64,000 bases of DNA, from contig CM020510.1 of NCBI GenBank assembly GCA_009823395.1, positions 9,747,273-9,811,272 on the forward strand. Direction: 5' to 3'. Source of the DNA: Thamnaconus septentrionalis. Lineage: Eukaryota; Chordata; Actinopteri; Tetraodontiformes; Monacanthidae. The notes below the pieces were generated by a model, which worked only from the letters and a program-made list of their open reading frames with translations, was not told the DNA's origin and ran no database searches. Below, piece by piece: positions 23,651 through 38,253 of this stretch; the stretch's first letter is position 1, and each line of letters begins with the position of its first letter. The position numbers and the translations under genes are program-made.

Positions 23651-26600
23651 CAATTTAAAAAATTAAGATAAAACCAGTATTGGTTGAAGTTGGTTAAAGT
23701 AACTTTTCAATGAAGCTAAACATAAAAAATAAACTTCATCCAACATCATGCAATAATCAAAATAAAACAAAGTCCTTGTTTTTGGCATCAGCGAATGGAT
23801 CATTGTTCAAAAAGAAAGGAATGTGGACACATGGGATTCGGTCCACCTCCACATGTGGCCTGATTGATTATGTCCACATTGCATCATGGACGTTTTCCCG
23901 TCTGCACTCAAAGCCACCCTCTTCAACTGGACAGCCCGGGACGGTTTTGAAACCAGGCTGAAGCAGTGTCTAAACAAGGGAGACGCAGCCAGGCCACTGG
24001 ACTGAAGGAGCATCAAACACTTATTTTAATCATAAAGACTAACAATCGGCATTCCGTCCCTCTGGAAATGACGCCTATGGGCTGTCGAGGGGAGGTAGAC
24101 GGCGACTGAGCACACTTTGCTGGATTCAAGACACTTGTTTCTATCTTTTACTTTGATTTTTACGCATTCCTTGTTTAAACTTCCACTGAAGACACAGCCT
24201 TGAGTCAACATGTCTGGGAAACAAAAACAGACTTTTTTTGTCCCTGAATTTGTCCCTGAAATCCCGTCAGTCCTGCACATTATCTAACACCTCCCCCAGG
24301 TTTGCATGCAGCAACGCGGTGGCTCAGGTGTTATAGTTAATCTAATGTTATACTCATCCCCGACAGTTTGCTAATTGTCCCCCGTGCGTGGCTCCAGGGT
24401 AGACGGAGGAAAACAGGCCTGACCTGTACAGCCGGAGTCAGTTTGACTCTCGGCTGGCAAGTCAGGACAAAGCCTCCCGTAGGCCGACATCCCCCCGAGG
24501 CCAGAGCTGTGTATCCAGACATGCCCCCCTCCCCACCCACCCCGGGTGCCTGAATCAGGGAGCAGGTGGAAGTCTGAGGATTCACTAGTGGAGCCAGTGG
24601 AGCCAGTGGAGCAATCTCTGGAATATCTCTGATAAAGTGATGTTTGTTTGTTTTTTGGTTTTTTTTTAATCTGATAAGACAGTGAGTAAGACAGTCACTT
24701 GGCAGTTTTTATGTTAGCGTGTTTCACTTGTTTCAAGCATTCTGTTCCCTAATTTCCTCAACATGATAGAGCAGTTTATTACAAAGATTTTATGGCTAAT
24801 TCTGAGTAATGCAAGCTTGAAACTAGAATTTACAAACGTTGTTTCATCATCATTCACAAATGTAAAAACGTGTTTTTCAGCACTCGGCACTCGTACTTCT
24901 ACAGTTGTCACATGGCTGTAAACTGACAATTCATATTTAAACATGTCAAACAATGGTATTTATTATTATTATTGACTAATTTGAAGATATCTGTGAGTTC
25001 AGAGCAGTTTGACATGTTTAATTGTTTTAGAAAGTGACAAGCCATTATTTTTGTTCTGTTGGCAGATAAGTCTGATTACAATAAGTAATATGCAGCTAAT
25101 TTTAATTAGCTGAATATTTATTTAATTCTTTTCCCTTGTTTTTAAACACTGTTTTTTTGCATGGTTCGGACAGCTGACCTTTGCAGTAGGCCGTCAAACA
25201 GATTCTTTTATGATGTTTTCCTAAATCTGATGGACTTATTTTATTCCAAAATTTGTGAGGAGCCGACAACAATGTTCAAAGTGGGGAGTCGCGCAAGGCT
25301 TGCAACGTGACTCACATCAATGTGTCACATTCGAAGAAAATCAGACTGATTTTACTTCCTTTAACTGTCAGTTAATCCCGGTAGGAACTGCTTGAGGCTC
25401 AGTATTAGTGGAAGGGATGACACCAGGCCGCATCACCAAACAATGTCAATGAAAATTCCGAGAGGAAGGAAGAAGTATTTTCTTTGAGTGCCCGATCCAT
25501 GTTTGTTTTGTCTTGCGTGAAATGTTCATATTTCTAATGAAGCCTCAGCTGGTGGTTCCACTGTGAGCTCAAAACCAATTGGAAAAATCCACCATTTCAA
25601 ATGGGCAACGTGGTGACAAAGCCATAAAAGCCAATGCGACTAATTACAATGCTTGTGCACCAAAATTGAAATTCCATTTCTGCACCCACATCTTCGCATT
25701 GAAACTTTACACAGTACCTGATGTCACTCGCACGACGCGTGTTTCATGTTGGATCCCGATTAAAACAATCGAGACAACCCACCAACTGGAAGAGAAACGG
25801 TGGTGGTGGGGGGGGGCAGTTGGACCACGCGTCTGCTCCTCGGGGACTAGAAAATGGATAGCGGAGCTCATTTCGTGAGAGCAGATGCAATTTGAGTGGT
25901 CTGCCTCACTGACTCACATGTTTGGGCCACCCACGTATGAGAAAACCAAGCTAGAATCACACACCGCTTCCATGGCAACCATAATTTATACCTTCAAATG
26001 GACATTTTCTTTCATCTCACATGCACGCACAAAAATGCAATTAGACGACGGCTTTTTTGTACATAATGTTTTTTGGTTTTTTTTGGAGCATCGAGATTTA
26101 AAACATGACCAAACTGAGCTGAGAGAACAAGCTCCTTTTTTTTTTTTTGGCAGACGTGCTGGACGCGGAGGCCGCAGGTTAAACCACCCTCTCAGGAAAC
26201 GAGGGTTGTGAGACGAAAGCCTTCGGTACAAAAGTTGTTGAAAAATCTGCTGTGTTGTGTCCCCGTGGATGTCGAGCCGAGGGCGACGGCGAGAACAATG
26301 CAGATACCATAAATCACCACGCAAAACAAGTTAGGAACGTGTTTTGTCATAACCCCGATCTCCATTCTTGAATTTTTATCTTACTTCCTGCCGTGATTTC
26401 CTACTTCAGGTCGAACACTGTTTCCTACGTCTTCGCAGATCTGAAGCGTTTCACATGTCGGAGCCAAGATGTCACTTAAGAGAAAGTCAAGACCTTTCGG
26501 TGAATGAATGGGAGGAAATGGCCCATGAGTTTACCCAGCGTGCCAGTCATTGAATAACAGCGCACGTTCTCCGCTCCCGGGTTAAATGCCAGAGTCTGTT

Positions 26601-27066
26601 TTCTCTGCGGGGGGATTTGATTCGCTTCCAACATTTTAAAAGTGGCTTATTGGGGAAACAAAAAATAATTCTGTGGAAAGTTTGTCAGATCTCTCTCTCT
26701 CCGACTCTCCTCGGAGCTCCCTCCGTGCAAAAACAGGGCCCGATCTGGCCTCGGCCCCGTGTTTATTGGGACAGCTGCTCAGATGATCTGGGCCCTCAGC
26801 AGGTTCCATGAATCATTTGGACTTCCGGTGGAGCAGAACTGCTGCGATTCGGGGCACGAGAGACCCGCGTTTGTTTTCTTCTTCCCAAACTTCATTTAAA
26901 AAGCGTTTCAAAGCGGAGGAGTCGGCGAGGTGAGTGAGCGCGAGGGTGGCGAGGGCGATGGTCTGATGTCGCTTTTGGTTACATCCAGTGTTTACACACG
27001 GTGCAACCCCACCCTGGCGCTTCCTCGGCGGGTGAGCGGCAAGGTGCTGTGGGTTTGGGGTTTCAG

Positions 27067-27102
<36 letters not shown>

Positions 27103-27160
27103 ATCTGGGTGTACATGTGTGCGCAATCGTGTTTTCTTCTTCTTCTTCTTCTTCTTCTTC
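27067..27160 (+). repeat. (GT)n and (CTT)n microsatellites
   Basis: (GT)17 at 27067-27101 and nine CTT units at 27133-27160, separated by 31 bases. A further CTT run lies at about 27460-27479. Confidence 0.95.
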
Positions 27161-30100
27161 ATATTGTTTTATTTACTTATTCATTTACTCAATCATTTTC
27201 ATTTTCTGTGTGGTTCTATGTATTTACAAATCTGTATTTTCTTGTAAAAAGTAAAAAAAAATTGTGATAGAATTTTGCTTGCAAAAATCTACTTCTTCTT
27301 TTCTGAGACATTGAGAGATTTAATGCTTTTTTGGCACTTTTGGCTTGTATGTGATTGTGTATTATTTATGTATTTTTTTATGACTTATTTATTTCTCAAA
27401 AGATGTGCGGAATTTCCGTGTCCATTTTGTTGTAAATATAGTGTGGTTGTAAAAAAAAATCTTCTTCTTCTTCTTCTTCCCACTGTATACATTCCACTCC
27501 GACACATCAAAAGCCCCCTCACGTGTCGCCTCACGTGTGCATCAAAGTGGCACCAAAACAAGCCTGAAGTGCCAGTACACAACAATCAGCCACAACACTG
27601 AAACCGCCGGCTGCTCAACTAACAACCTCTTTACGACGCAATCTGCTGGAAAAGCCCAAGGCCGTGACGTCTTGCGCTGGATGTTGACCGTTTGCGCTCA
27701 ACGCCCCGTGAAGATGAAGCGCTCGCTCGACGGTGCCGCCGCGCTCTGACGACACGCCTCCCTCAGCAGAAAGCAACAAACTACGACAAACCCTCTCAGA
27801 AACAACCCAAGGAACGCAATCATAAAAAGTCTAAATGTCTCAATGTGCCCTCAACCGTCCCCAACGTCTAAATGGAAAGTCAGAGTGTATTTTCTAAGCT
27901 TCTTGAAACCATTCCGATAAGTTCTGATAAGAGACTGGCCTCCTCAAGGCTGGCTCCGAGGCTCCGAGTTGATATATCGCAGGAACAGTATTGAAAAAAA
28001 AAAAAAAGCAGATCTTAGATAAACACAATTGTCGCCCACAGAGACACAGTTTTAAACCGGTAGCTCCAGTTCGTACTCACTGATTGATATATTCAGTTCA
28101 AAGCACAAAATCTTGAAACGATCACTTGGCAGATAAAGTCGTCAGAGGCTGATAATGATGATAACAGTGTCAAACACACTCAGAAACATGAAGCATGCAA
28201 TCTTCCAGACTCCGGATTGCGAACCGAGTCTGGAAACCAAGCGGAGGTGAAACTTTTCTGAAAGAGGACGGAAGGACACAAAAATCCAGTCAACTCCAGT
28301 GAACTGACAAACAAGTTTTATACACTGGAATTCCTCAAGGTTGTGCAAACTCTCCTCCCCTAATCAAGTTTTAGCGAAAATCATAAACAAATTACATTAA
28401 CAAACTTTATGGATTTCGAGAATTTGATCCCTGATTACAGATGTGGATACAGAAGAAAATGCAAAGTCTTATTTTGGGCTTAAACAAGTATAAATGTGTT
28501 TCCATCGTTCGTTTACTGACAAATCAGGAATGAATGGCATGTTTTTTATTATTTTTTTAGGATGAATCAGTTTTTATAACGCAATCACCCCCATTATGTT
28601 CAGCCATCCCTTCTTTTCATTCTTTCACATTTCCATGTTTTTGCAGCAATCAGCGCGGCGATGTGGTGCAAAGTACGATGTATTATATTCTTTGCGTGCA
28701 TCTTTGTGATTAATTGTAGGTCAATTTTAATGAATACGCACTCTCCAACCCCGGAGTAAAATTCCAAAGGAGGCAACAAAGGAGAGTCTGGCAGAGTTGT
28801 CTGAGTCATTACAGCAAAGTTTATCTTCGGCCACAACGCAGGTCTGATTCACAGGCGGATTTAAAACTGAATGCCAGCTTGAGCCTATGTGTAAATACTT
28901 TGCGTGAATCATACCAGAGCTGCGTCCCCCCCCTCCTCCTCCCCTCTCCGTTCATTACACAACTACTCTCATTTCTCCCTTTCGACTGGTCAACAATTTA
29001 ACTCCTTTTTTTTTATGTTTGCCGTCATGAGATTTGAGTTTCAGCAATTATCTTTTTTTTAAGATCAGCGATTCTCCTCGGCATCTAGCGGAATCGCTGC
29101 TCTTTTCCCGGGACGAGAGAAAGAACAGCTAAAAAAGAAAAGAAAAGAAAAGAAACAGCCGGCAGCCAGCAGTCATGCGTGCGGAGAGACCGTCAGTTTG
29201 CTCCTTCACCGCTCTGCGACGGCGGCGGTGAAAATAAAAAGGCTGCTGCCAAGATGAGAAAGCAAAAACAAAAAAAAAAAGGGTTCAACCTAATTGCAAA
29301 GTGGGCGGGTCCACTTGTGTTGCTACCTTGAACTGAGCTTCAACTGCGGTTGTAGCTACATCAAAAGGCAGCGCCACATAGTTCACAGGCAGCAACAGTG
29401 CATCGTGACTTAAAAAAATAGTTGGATTGCATTGTCAAATGCTGCCCCCTATATTCCCGGAGTCTGCAGGGTGTTGCAACTCTTCAGGAGGAAGAGAATC
29501 GAGTATCCCCGCACCTGCGCACAGACCCAGTCAAGTTTAACTGATGGGAAGGTTGATATAAACACGCTGTCTAACTTCATCTTTGTCTGCCTCAATGCTG
29601 TAATTTTCCCTTTATTTGTGAAACACGGCGCTCCGCTGCCAGAGGGCTTGTTCACGTTAACGACCGCTAACGTCGCTACAAACAATCATCCGTTCTACAC
29701 CAATGAGATAATCTTGTTTAAGGAAAATCTGAGCCTGGTTTTTTATTTATTTTTTTTTTTTTTTGTGCGTGTGCGTGTGCGTCAACAACCGCTGCGGTGT
29801 GATTTCACTTCTTTGGTTTAGCGGAGACGCATCAGGAACGGAACCCTGGCTGTTTGGAGTTTGCTTTCAAGAGCAACTTTATTATTTATATTTATGATTT
29901 CTTTTTAGCTCTCAGCTTTCAACGATTAGCTCGGGATGGAAGTCGCTCCGGCCAGAGGTTGCATTCTGGAAGGGCTTGCATGCCATCTTAGTCCAACACT
30001 CAACTCACAATTGCATAAATCGTGCCCTTTCACCTGGAAGTATGCAGGTTATTCTACAGTGTGAGCTGTTTTTCTGTAGTTTCAAAATAAACCTCCTGGT

Positions 30101-32381
30101 CCCAGCGACAAGGAGGGACTGAAGGGTTCGCTGCAGCTGATCTGAATCTAAAGTTCCACTCCTACAACCTCAGTCTGCACAGATGAATTAGCCGTTGCCT
30201 CCCTTCACCCGTCTGCTGTGGAAAGTGTGTGTGGGCCGGGACAGATTAGTGATGTCAGCGCAGCACTTTTGTCCCGGCCACTCCCAGTCTGCGTGTAAAG
30301 ACACTAATCGCCAATCCATCTTTCTTTTCAGAGTCGCCCGCAGTTCGCGCTAAATATTATTGTTGTGAGTTGTAGGTTCAGTGACTCACACTTTCCATTG
30401 ACATATTAGTAATTCGGCCTCTACAATGGGAGGGAGTGGCCTGCTGCCGCTCTTTGGAGTGGCACCCACATTCCCACACACATTCCCAGAAGTGGCTCGT
30501 TTCACTGTCATCAAAGCTCGGCGTGGGCTTGACTTGAAAGCGCCAGGGCTTATTTATAAACTTTATTAGAGATTAATGTTCAAGCTGGCAGACCAGGAGG
30601 AGGAAATAAACACAGTTTGACCTGAAACAACATTCCAGAGTGGTTTTGTCTGCACTTCAGTCAGGCTGCAGATAATCTTCATGCCTGTTCACATTCAAAA
30701 CATGGCAGTCACTAGTCAATGACGTTTGGAAGATAAAGGAGCTTACGCTGGCTCAACTTCTTTGAATATGGATGTTGTTGCTTTACATTACACAGTTTTT
30801 ATCTGTGCCAAATATCTAGTAATTAATACATTTTGACTCTTGACAATCAGCCTAATTTCTCCATAGTCTTTGGACTTGTGGAGGGAAGCTGGAGGAACCC
30901 AAGGAATTAAAACCACAACCTTCATGCTGTGAGGCCACGGTGCCAGATTTAAACACTCAAACTACTCACGCTCACGTGCAAAACCAGCACGGAGTCCTTT
31001 TTTGTTTTTTTCACCAAGCGATGCACCTATAATACCTGCAGCAGCAGGTACTCTCGCATTCCACTCAGTCCAAATAAAAAGTGCCGATGAGCCGGAGCCG
31101 AACGTCAACAGAAAGCTGATCATCGCTCCGACACCGTGGAAAAGTGGGCGTGGCCGTTCTCCCCAGTTACGGATCAGACGTGGGGCTGAAGATGAGCGTC
31201 TGCTCGTGTTGCCCACTTTCAGTCTGAAAAATAAAGGAGTCCTCCCGCAGTGCTCGGGGCCATCACAGGCCAGTAGCGGTCAATCATAGCTTAAAGTAGG
31301 GTTCCAAAAAAGTATATGGTTCACATAGTTTCAACTGCTTAAATAAGCTGAATGTTTAAATTGTATTGAAATCGTTAATTTGAACTTATTTTTACACAGC
31401 AATCAATAAAGTGCTATTATAAAGGAATTAAATAAAGTTGAAAAGAACAAGCGATCCTGATTCGTAGTCGACTCGACGCAAGCTACGCAGCCAGTACGCA
31501 GTTGTTGTGAATGGGTTGCGCAATGAATTGCCAGTGGTTTTACTCTATGGAAACGAACGAGAGTTTGCATCCAAAATACATGTACGTTCAAAACAACTCC
31601 TAAATGTGGGACAACCCCCGTCCCGTATCGATTTAAAACGGGACGCACCGTTTCATTGTCAAATGCGGGACAATTCTGTATTTTCAGGGGCGGTTGGCAA
31701 CTCCAGCGTCTGGCAGCGGAGCAGCCGAGCTGCGTGTGAGACCAAATGAGAACTCTGGGAAAAAAAAAAAAAAACACCCGTGGAGTGTGAGTGTGCCGAC
31801 GGTTGTTTTTCTCCGCGTGTGGCCGTTGGATGAACTGGGTGGAACCCCGCCCTCATCCTACGACAGCAGGGATTGGCTGAGCGGCGGATTAGGGCTGAGG
31901 TGGATGAGATACCATCCCGTGGCGACGTCTATCGAGACGAGGCTCTCCAGTACAACTCATTTACAGCTTTACAGCGCGCGATCTTTAAACCGTGCAGCCA
32001 TATTTAGTGTGGAAGGTTCATCATCTTGCTACTAAACTAGGTCAGATGTGCACACAGGGGGTCACTGGGACACTTTATACTGCATGCCAATTAAACTGGG
32101 CCCGATGAGTATCTGTGCATGTGTGTGGGTGTGGGTGTGGATGCCGCGGCTGTGAATTTTTATCACTGGCTTCCTTGATGAGTGTGTGCGTGTGGGTGGG
32201 CGTGTGCGCGCGTATGTGTGCGTGCACGTTACGGGGAGCCAGCATACAGGCCCACTTCACGTGGTTCCAGAGGTGAAGGGCTATTAGGGGAAAGGTGAAT
32301 ATGGGAGCGCTGCTCCGGGTTACTCAGTAACTGGGGCTCTATCCTCCCCCTGTCAGGGCGCCGCCACCGCTGCAGCACAGG

Positions 32382-32626
32382 CCACTCACTCACTCACTCA
32401 CACACTCACTCACTCACTCACACACTCACTCACTCACTCACTCACTTACACACTCACACACTCACTCACTCACTCACACACTCACACACTCACACACTCA
32501 CTCACTCACACACTCACGCACTCACTCACTCACTTACACACTCACGCACTCACTCACTCACTCACACACTCACGCACTCACTCACTCACTTACACACTCA
32601 CGCTCTCACTCACTCACACACACACA
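32382..32626 (+). repeat. (CACT)n minisatellite with higher-order structure
   Basis: About 245 bases of CACT and CACA units with periodic CACG and TTACA variants, so larger blocks are themselves repeated. Confidence 0.95.
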
Positions 32627-33646
32627 AACTTTTGCTGGCTCATATTGTACCGGAATTATATAATAATAATTATAATAAAGCCCTTAAAGCTAAAAAAGAC
32701 TCCAGTAATGTCAAAGCACATGAGTGCAGTTATAATTATGACAGTGAACCAAATCTGATAATAGAAGTCATATGGATCAGATTTTGGAAAAGGACAAATC
32801 TATTAAATCTAAGGCAAAATTCCAGATTTTACCAAAACATGCAGTTTGTCCTTCAACTATGCACATAATGGCCATAAAAATACTACATATACTGCATATC
32901 CAATCTGATGTATTGCAGTGTATTTTACACAGTTTATCGTGAATACTACAATTCTATAAAGCTTTAATATGATTTGGAAGTTATGTTCAACATAATATTT
33001 CTTTTTTTCAGATTAGAGTTAGCTTTGTGTTTGTAGCCTCCTGCACACACACTTTGTTGGACTTTCACTTTCAAACAAAAGGTGTCTCTCGGCGCCTTGG
33101 GTTGTTCTCGCCAATTAGGGACCAGTATTAGTGCCCATTGTGACATCAGGAGGGGCATAATTCCTGAATTACTCAGCGAGGGAAGACTGGCACAAAGAAA
33201 AGAAGCTAAATTTGACTTTTCACAAATTTGACCAAAAAACATTGGTAAAATGAATTTTGCGAAACATTTTTCAAAGATTCTACACTACTTTAGTTGTTCC
33301 ACTACGTCCTGTTTGTTATCATTTCAATACAACAAAAAGGTTTTGTCACTGATGCGGGTCTGAGATACGAATCAGCTTCACAGCAGTGACGAGCGCAGGA
33401 CGGGATCGGTGCCAGCCGTTGACAGCCTCCACTGGATCGCAGCCCTCTACACACTGGCTCCAAAACACAACAGTTATGTAGATGTGTGTAGCTGCGCTGG
33501 CATTCATGTTTGTTTACTGTCCCTGAGCAGCGACACATGAAAGCGGTGTGACCGGGTCGTCGGCCGTGACCCCGGCGAAGAGCACAATCTGCGTTCGTGT
33601 AAATTGCTACCTTTCTTCCTGGTCAGCGCAAGCGCACAAACAAATA

Positions 33647-33649
<3 letters not shown>

Positions 33650-33680
<31 letters not shown>
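33650..33680 (+). repeat. (CA)n microsatellite
   Basis: About 15 CA units. Confidence 0.95.
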
Positions 33681-33681
<1 letters not shown>

Positions 33682-36600
33682 CTCGGCCCCGATCTGTTGC
33701 CACAGGACGGGGATCACGGGATTCGTGCTTTGAAGAGGCACACAGCACGACCACAGCCAGACCGACCAATGGGAGAGGAGACAGCGCTCTGTGTATGAGT
33801 AATGATTGACAGCATGTTGGATTACTCACACGCATTAGTCATGGGGAATTTGTTACATGTTCTTGTTCTCCACTTGGCTGGTGTGAAGTGAAGAAGTCTG
33901 TGTCTGTCTGTCAGGTTGGTGGACTCGGTCGTGTGCAGGTGACAAGTCTGGCAACTAAACCAAAGTTCTCTTCAGGAGAAGTCACGACCTATTGTACGTT
34001 AGGGAGTCTGAAACTTTGTTACGTTAATTTTGCCAAACACAAGTTTCTTCAGAGACCCACGGCTCCTGGAAATCAGCCCCTTGTGATGTCACAAAGAGCT
34101 CCGATACCTTACTAATACCTCTGCCGGGTCAGTGTTCCGCGAGGGGTTAAGTTCAGCTCACATTGTTTTTGCCTCCTAAAAAAACATCTGACGTCCAATG
34201 AAAGAAGACATCAGCCAGGCTGTAAACAGAGGGCTAAATGCTCTAGATCCACGCAGTTTGTTTTAGATGGTATATTATGCAAGGCAGCTCCCCTGGAGTC
34301 TGGTATGATAAACAAAAGTGTGAAAAAGAGTATCAAATGGGAACTTTAAAAAGCATCTCTGAAAAGCTCTGCATGTTAATGGGACTGTTGTCCATGAAAT
34401 CAAAGTAGACAGGATGTAAGAACAAGTGGAAATTTCAAACTGTCACTGGGTTTTTGTTTTGCGTGCGTCAGCTGTTGCGCAATCGCCTCAAAAGTTTGAC
34501 ATTTCTCATGGGTGACTAAAAAACCCCCTCCGATGATCCAGGACTAACGCGCTCATTACAGAAACAATCGTATCAACAACACCCGAAATCGATGAGCGGC
34601 TTTGTGTTTGGCTCCTGGACGGCGTACAGAGTGTCCACAACAGCCAACGCAAACATTACACAATGTAGAGCGTCGCGGCCACGCAATACTGTAACGAAGA
34701 TTCTGGGGCACCGTCAGGGGTGAGGAGAAGTTGAGGGAGGTGGGGCTCCAACCCTTTTTCCTGACGGCCGCTCCGCCATTGGCCGAGCCCTCGGCCGGAG
34801 ACGTCCAGTCATTTCTGCGCTTTCCCCTCAGCCCACATCCAGCCAAACACGGCGCTCTTCTCTCTCTCGTGTCCCTGATATGCTTTGTTTATCAGGCCAC
34901 CTGGACGTGCATCTGGTCAGCCGGGGAGTCGGCCTGTCAATATTAGCGCCAGATGGACTCGCATTAATAACCACCGCGCGGCTTTGTGTGTCACTGTCAC
35001 GAGCCGCGCGGCAGCTCGACTTGGCCGCCACTTTGGAGGCGTCCGAAAAAGAGTCGTGTTGGCTCGGTTGAATGAAGGGCTGGTTGAGAGCAGCGGCAAG
35101 AGCAATGCTCCAAAGAGGGCAGAAAAATAAAATAATTACACGGCAGTCGTGTTTTTCAGGTCAGTTCTTCTCAGTATCTCCACCCAAAATCTGCTCGGAC
35201 GTACAACACAACAACTCCAAAGAGCAAAACACAGAAGTGAAACTTAAAAAAAAGAATAAAGAGAAAAAAACCGCGAGGGTTATTGATATGAGGCACGAGA
35301 TATTCCGACCTGACCGAGCCCTGTGTTGTGGCAGCCGGCGCACAATGCAGAACCAGTTTGTTACATAACTTGTGTGTGTCTTTATTACAAAAGGCCCGAG
35401 AAGGAATGTCGGGGGCGGAGGGGTAGTGGCTCATTCAGAAAGAAAGAATCTTGGAGGAGTTCGAGGTGACGTAGGAGGATTTCTTCAGTGACGCTCACAC
35501 ATCTGGCGCGAAAGTTCACTTGAGATCATTCCAACCGTTCACCTTCCCACCGCTCTGTCGATGGAGGCACATTTTGAGTCGCACGACAATCCCAAAAGTT
35601 TCACAGAGGGAAAGAATTTCACCAGATGGATGTAAGAACAAATGTATGAACAAATTAGGTCTCTATCTTGAAGACTCGGCAGTCGGATTTGACTCACGTA
35701 AACCAAACTGACACACTTTTGAACTCAAGAGCAGTCACGTGGATTGGAAACTATCAGCAGAATTCCTCCGGGATGTGCACCCAGAGGGGTGAAGTTTCAG
35801 TTGAGGCTGAGCCGATCCATTCAACAAGTGGGCAGCACCAATGATCTCCAGGTACGGCGAAATGAAGAACCCAATCGAAGCGGATGGCACATTAACACTG
35901 TGCACTTCGCAGTGGTACTATTTCCATGTTATTGTGCACAGAGTCCATGGTTTCCTCACTGGTTTCATAATGACGTCCTATCAGGGTGGGACGCTTTCAG
36001 TGTGGGAAGATTAGGAGCAGGAAAGAAGACGAAGGAGGGCGTTTACACATCAGCTGCGATAAAGGTTTCCCCCCCACCGACTGTATTGACATATAGGCCT
36101 AACCCTGGGGAGGTGAGAGACGCTGATGTTGAGGGCATCTGAAGTCAAGTGTGTTTGTGCGTAGTCGTTAGGATCATGTGTTCAAAGGTCACAGAGAGAA
36201 GAGGCCGCTGCCAGGGAGAGAGGGGAATTCAGGACAGGTGTGATACTGAGGAGTGATAGTGAGGTGTGATAGTGAGGTGTGATAGCAGCACACTTTCCAG
36301 GAACCTTTAGAAAAACTGTGTCAGTTTAAAAAAACAAAACACGGTTGTATTATATCAGCGTAACCCCAGAATAATCCCTCCTCCTTCTCTACTGTACCTC
36401 CTTGTTCCGCCGTAAGGTCCATTCCTTTCAAAAGTCACTATTAATAATACGCTAATAAGATTCATTTAACAGGTGGATCTCAAACCAATCCGTTTGGCTG
36501 AGGTCTTTAGAATAAAGATTGTGCCAGATACAAAAGGCATCAAGACCTTTCGCAGCTTGTCAAAGTCAGGGCAGGTTAGTTAGAAAAAAATAAAATAATA

Positions 36601-38193
36601 ATATTAGAAAAAAAAAAAATAGGGTAAGAGGATAAAACTGTCAAGGCCTTCTATTGGATTTGTCTTTTCACTATTCGTGATTCTCTCTATCTTTTTTATA
36701 AAGTGCATCTTTTCTAAGTGGCTTTTTAAACTGAGTATTTCTACAGCGCATTTATGGACTAACTAGAGTTACATAATGGTCTCAACAGGCTCAAAAGTTA
36801 ACAAATTCTATTTGCGTCTATTAATAAACACATTATACACATTAGGAAGGCATCAGCCGTGATGTCAAAGCGTCATGCGGCGCCAGTTGCCCACAAACAC
36901 AAAGAAGGAGGATTTGTTTCCACAAACAGCGACTTTGTGCAGGGATAAGCGGAGGCAAAACACGATTTGAGTCAATATGCAGTTACATAAACTATTTTTG
37001 GAAGTCATTAAACGGAGTGAAGTAGGAGTCAGGCCAGGCGGTGCCACTCACCAGTCGTGTGGGCGGGGCTCCATTCAGCGGGATCATCCTTTAACCCAGT
37101 TTCCTGCCGCTCTCATGCTCCAGCGGGCCGAAGCCTGGTAACCGTTGTCATATGGAGCGGATGATGGGATGAATGTTTGCCACCCCCGGCTCGCCGATAC
37201 ACCTCTTAAGTGATGACTCCGTCGCCTCTCACATCTGCCGTCTCGTTAACGCGGCCGTGGGCCCGCGCAGTGAAAGGCTGCGCTGCATCCACACAAAAAG
37301 CTCAGGAAGTTTCCGCTCGACAGTGAGCTGCTGAGAAGTTAGAGTTGACAGGTTTTTGACTGTCTCTTGCACAATTGATTAGCCACTAAAACCATCATTT
37401 TTCAACAACTTCCCACTAATTTATTTGCTTCCTTTGGTGCTTTCTTGTACCCCAACCTCCTAAGACCTGAACTCTTGCAAGACATGCATCTTATTGTCTC
37501 TTTGATATTTAGGCTAATTGGGACCTGATGAGTATAAAAACAAAGAATTATCTTTTCACATGATATAGTTTCTGAGAAAAATCATATCCGCATGAGATAT
37601 TACATGTTTTATATAGATTTATATTTTGCAAAATTCGACTTCCATTACAAACATTGAATACTTCTATACATACAATTTGTTAGAACTTTTTACCTGGTTG
37701 ATGTTTGGATTGTAGCCATCCGAACTTCTGGGTGGGTTGTCGGCCATCTTGAATCTAACATGTGATGTCTTATACTCTTCTTCCACCACTATGTGGCAGT
37801 TTAATGTTCTCGGAAGTGGAAACCAGGACCTTGTAGACCAAAATGTAATATTGTGGTCCAGACACCCAAAATTGTGACGTCCACACGTCAGGTCTTGGGA
37901 GGTTAAACAAGTTTGGAAGAATATGAAGGCAGCCACAAGGTGGCCCTAGTGGGTGGAACAAACACCTTGGTGGGAGATGCATCAGTACCCTTTGTGACAT
38001 CACAAGTTTCCAAAACTGCATTTTATCACCTACACCTTCTGAAAAGATTTCAGTCATTCACTTAAAAATGTAAGTGAGGTGCCTTTTGAAGAACACAGGA
38101 CCTTTACTTCTCCCCAATTTTACCTTCTGCTGATGAGAATCACTTGAGAATCCAGCGTGGACGGTGGACGGTGGACGGTCTATTTTAAGGGTT

Positions 38194-38196
<3 letters not shown>

Positions 38197-38250
<54 letters not shown>
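38197..38250 (+). repeat. (CAG)18 trinucleotide repeat
   Basis: Eighteen uninterrupted CAG units, 1.5 kb beyond the 3' end of the cog6 coding region. The poly-Ala and poly-Cys minus-strand frames are repeat artefacts. A triplicated GGTGGAC lies just upstream at 38158-38179. Confidence 0.95.

Positions 38251-38253
<3 letters not shown>

Noticed and set aside
32382..32626. CRISPR-like regular repeat array
   Set aside because: Units are 4 bases long with no unique spacers, and the genome is eukaryotic; it is a microsatellite.
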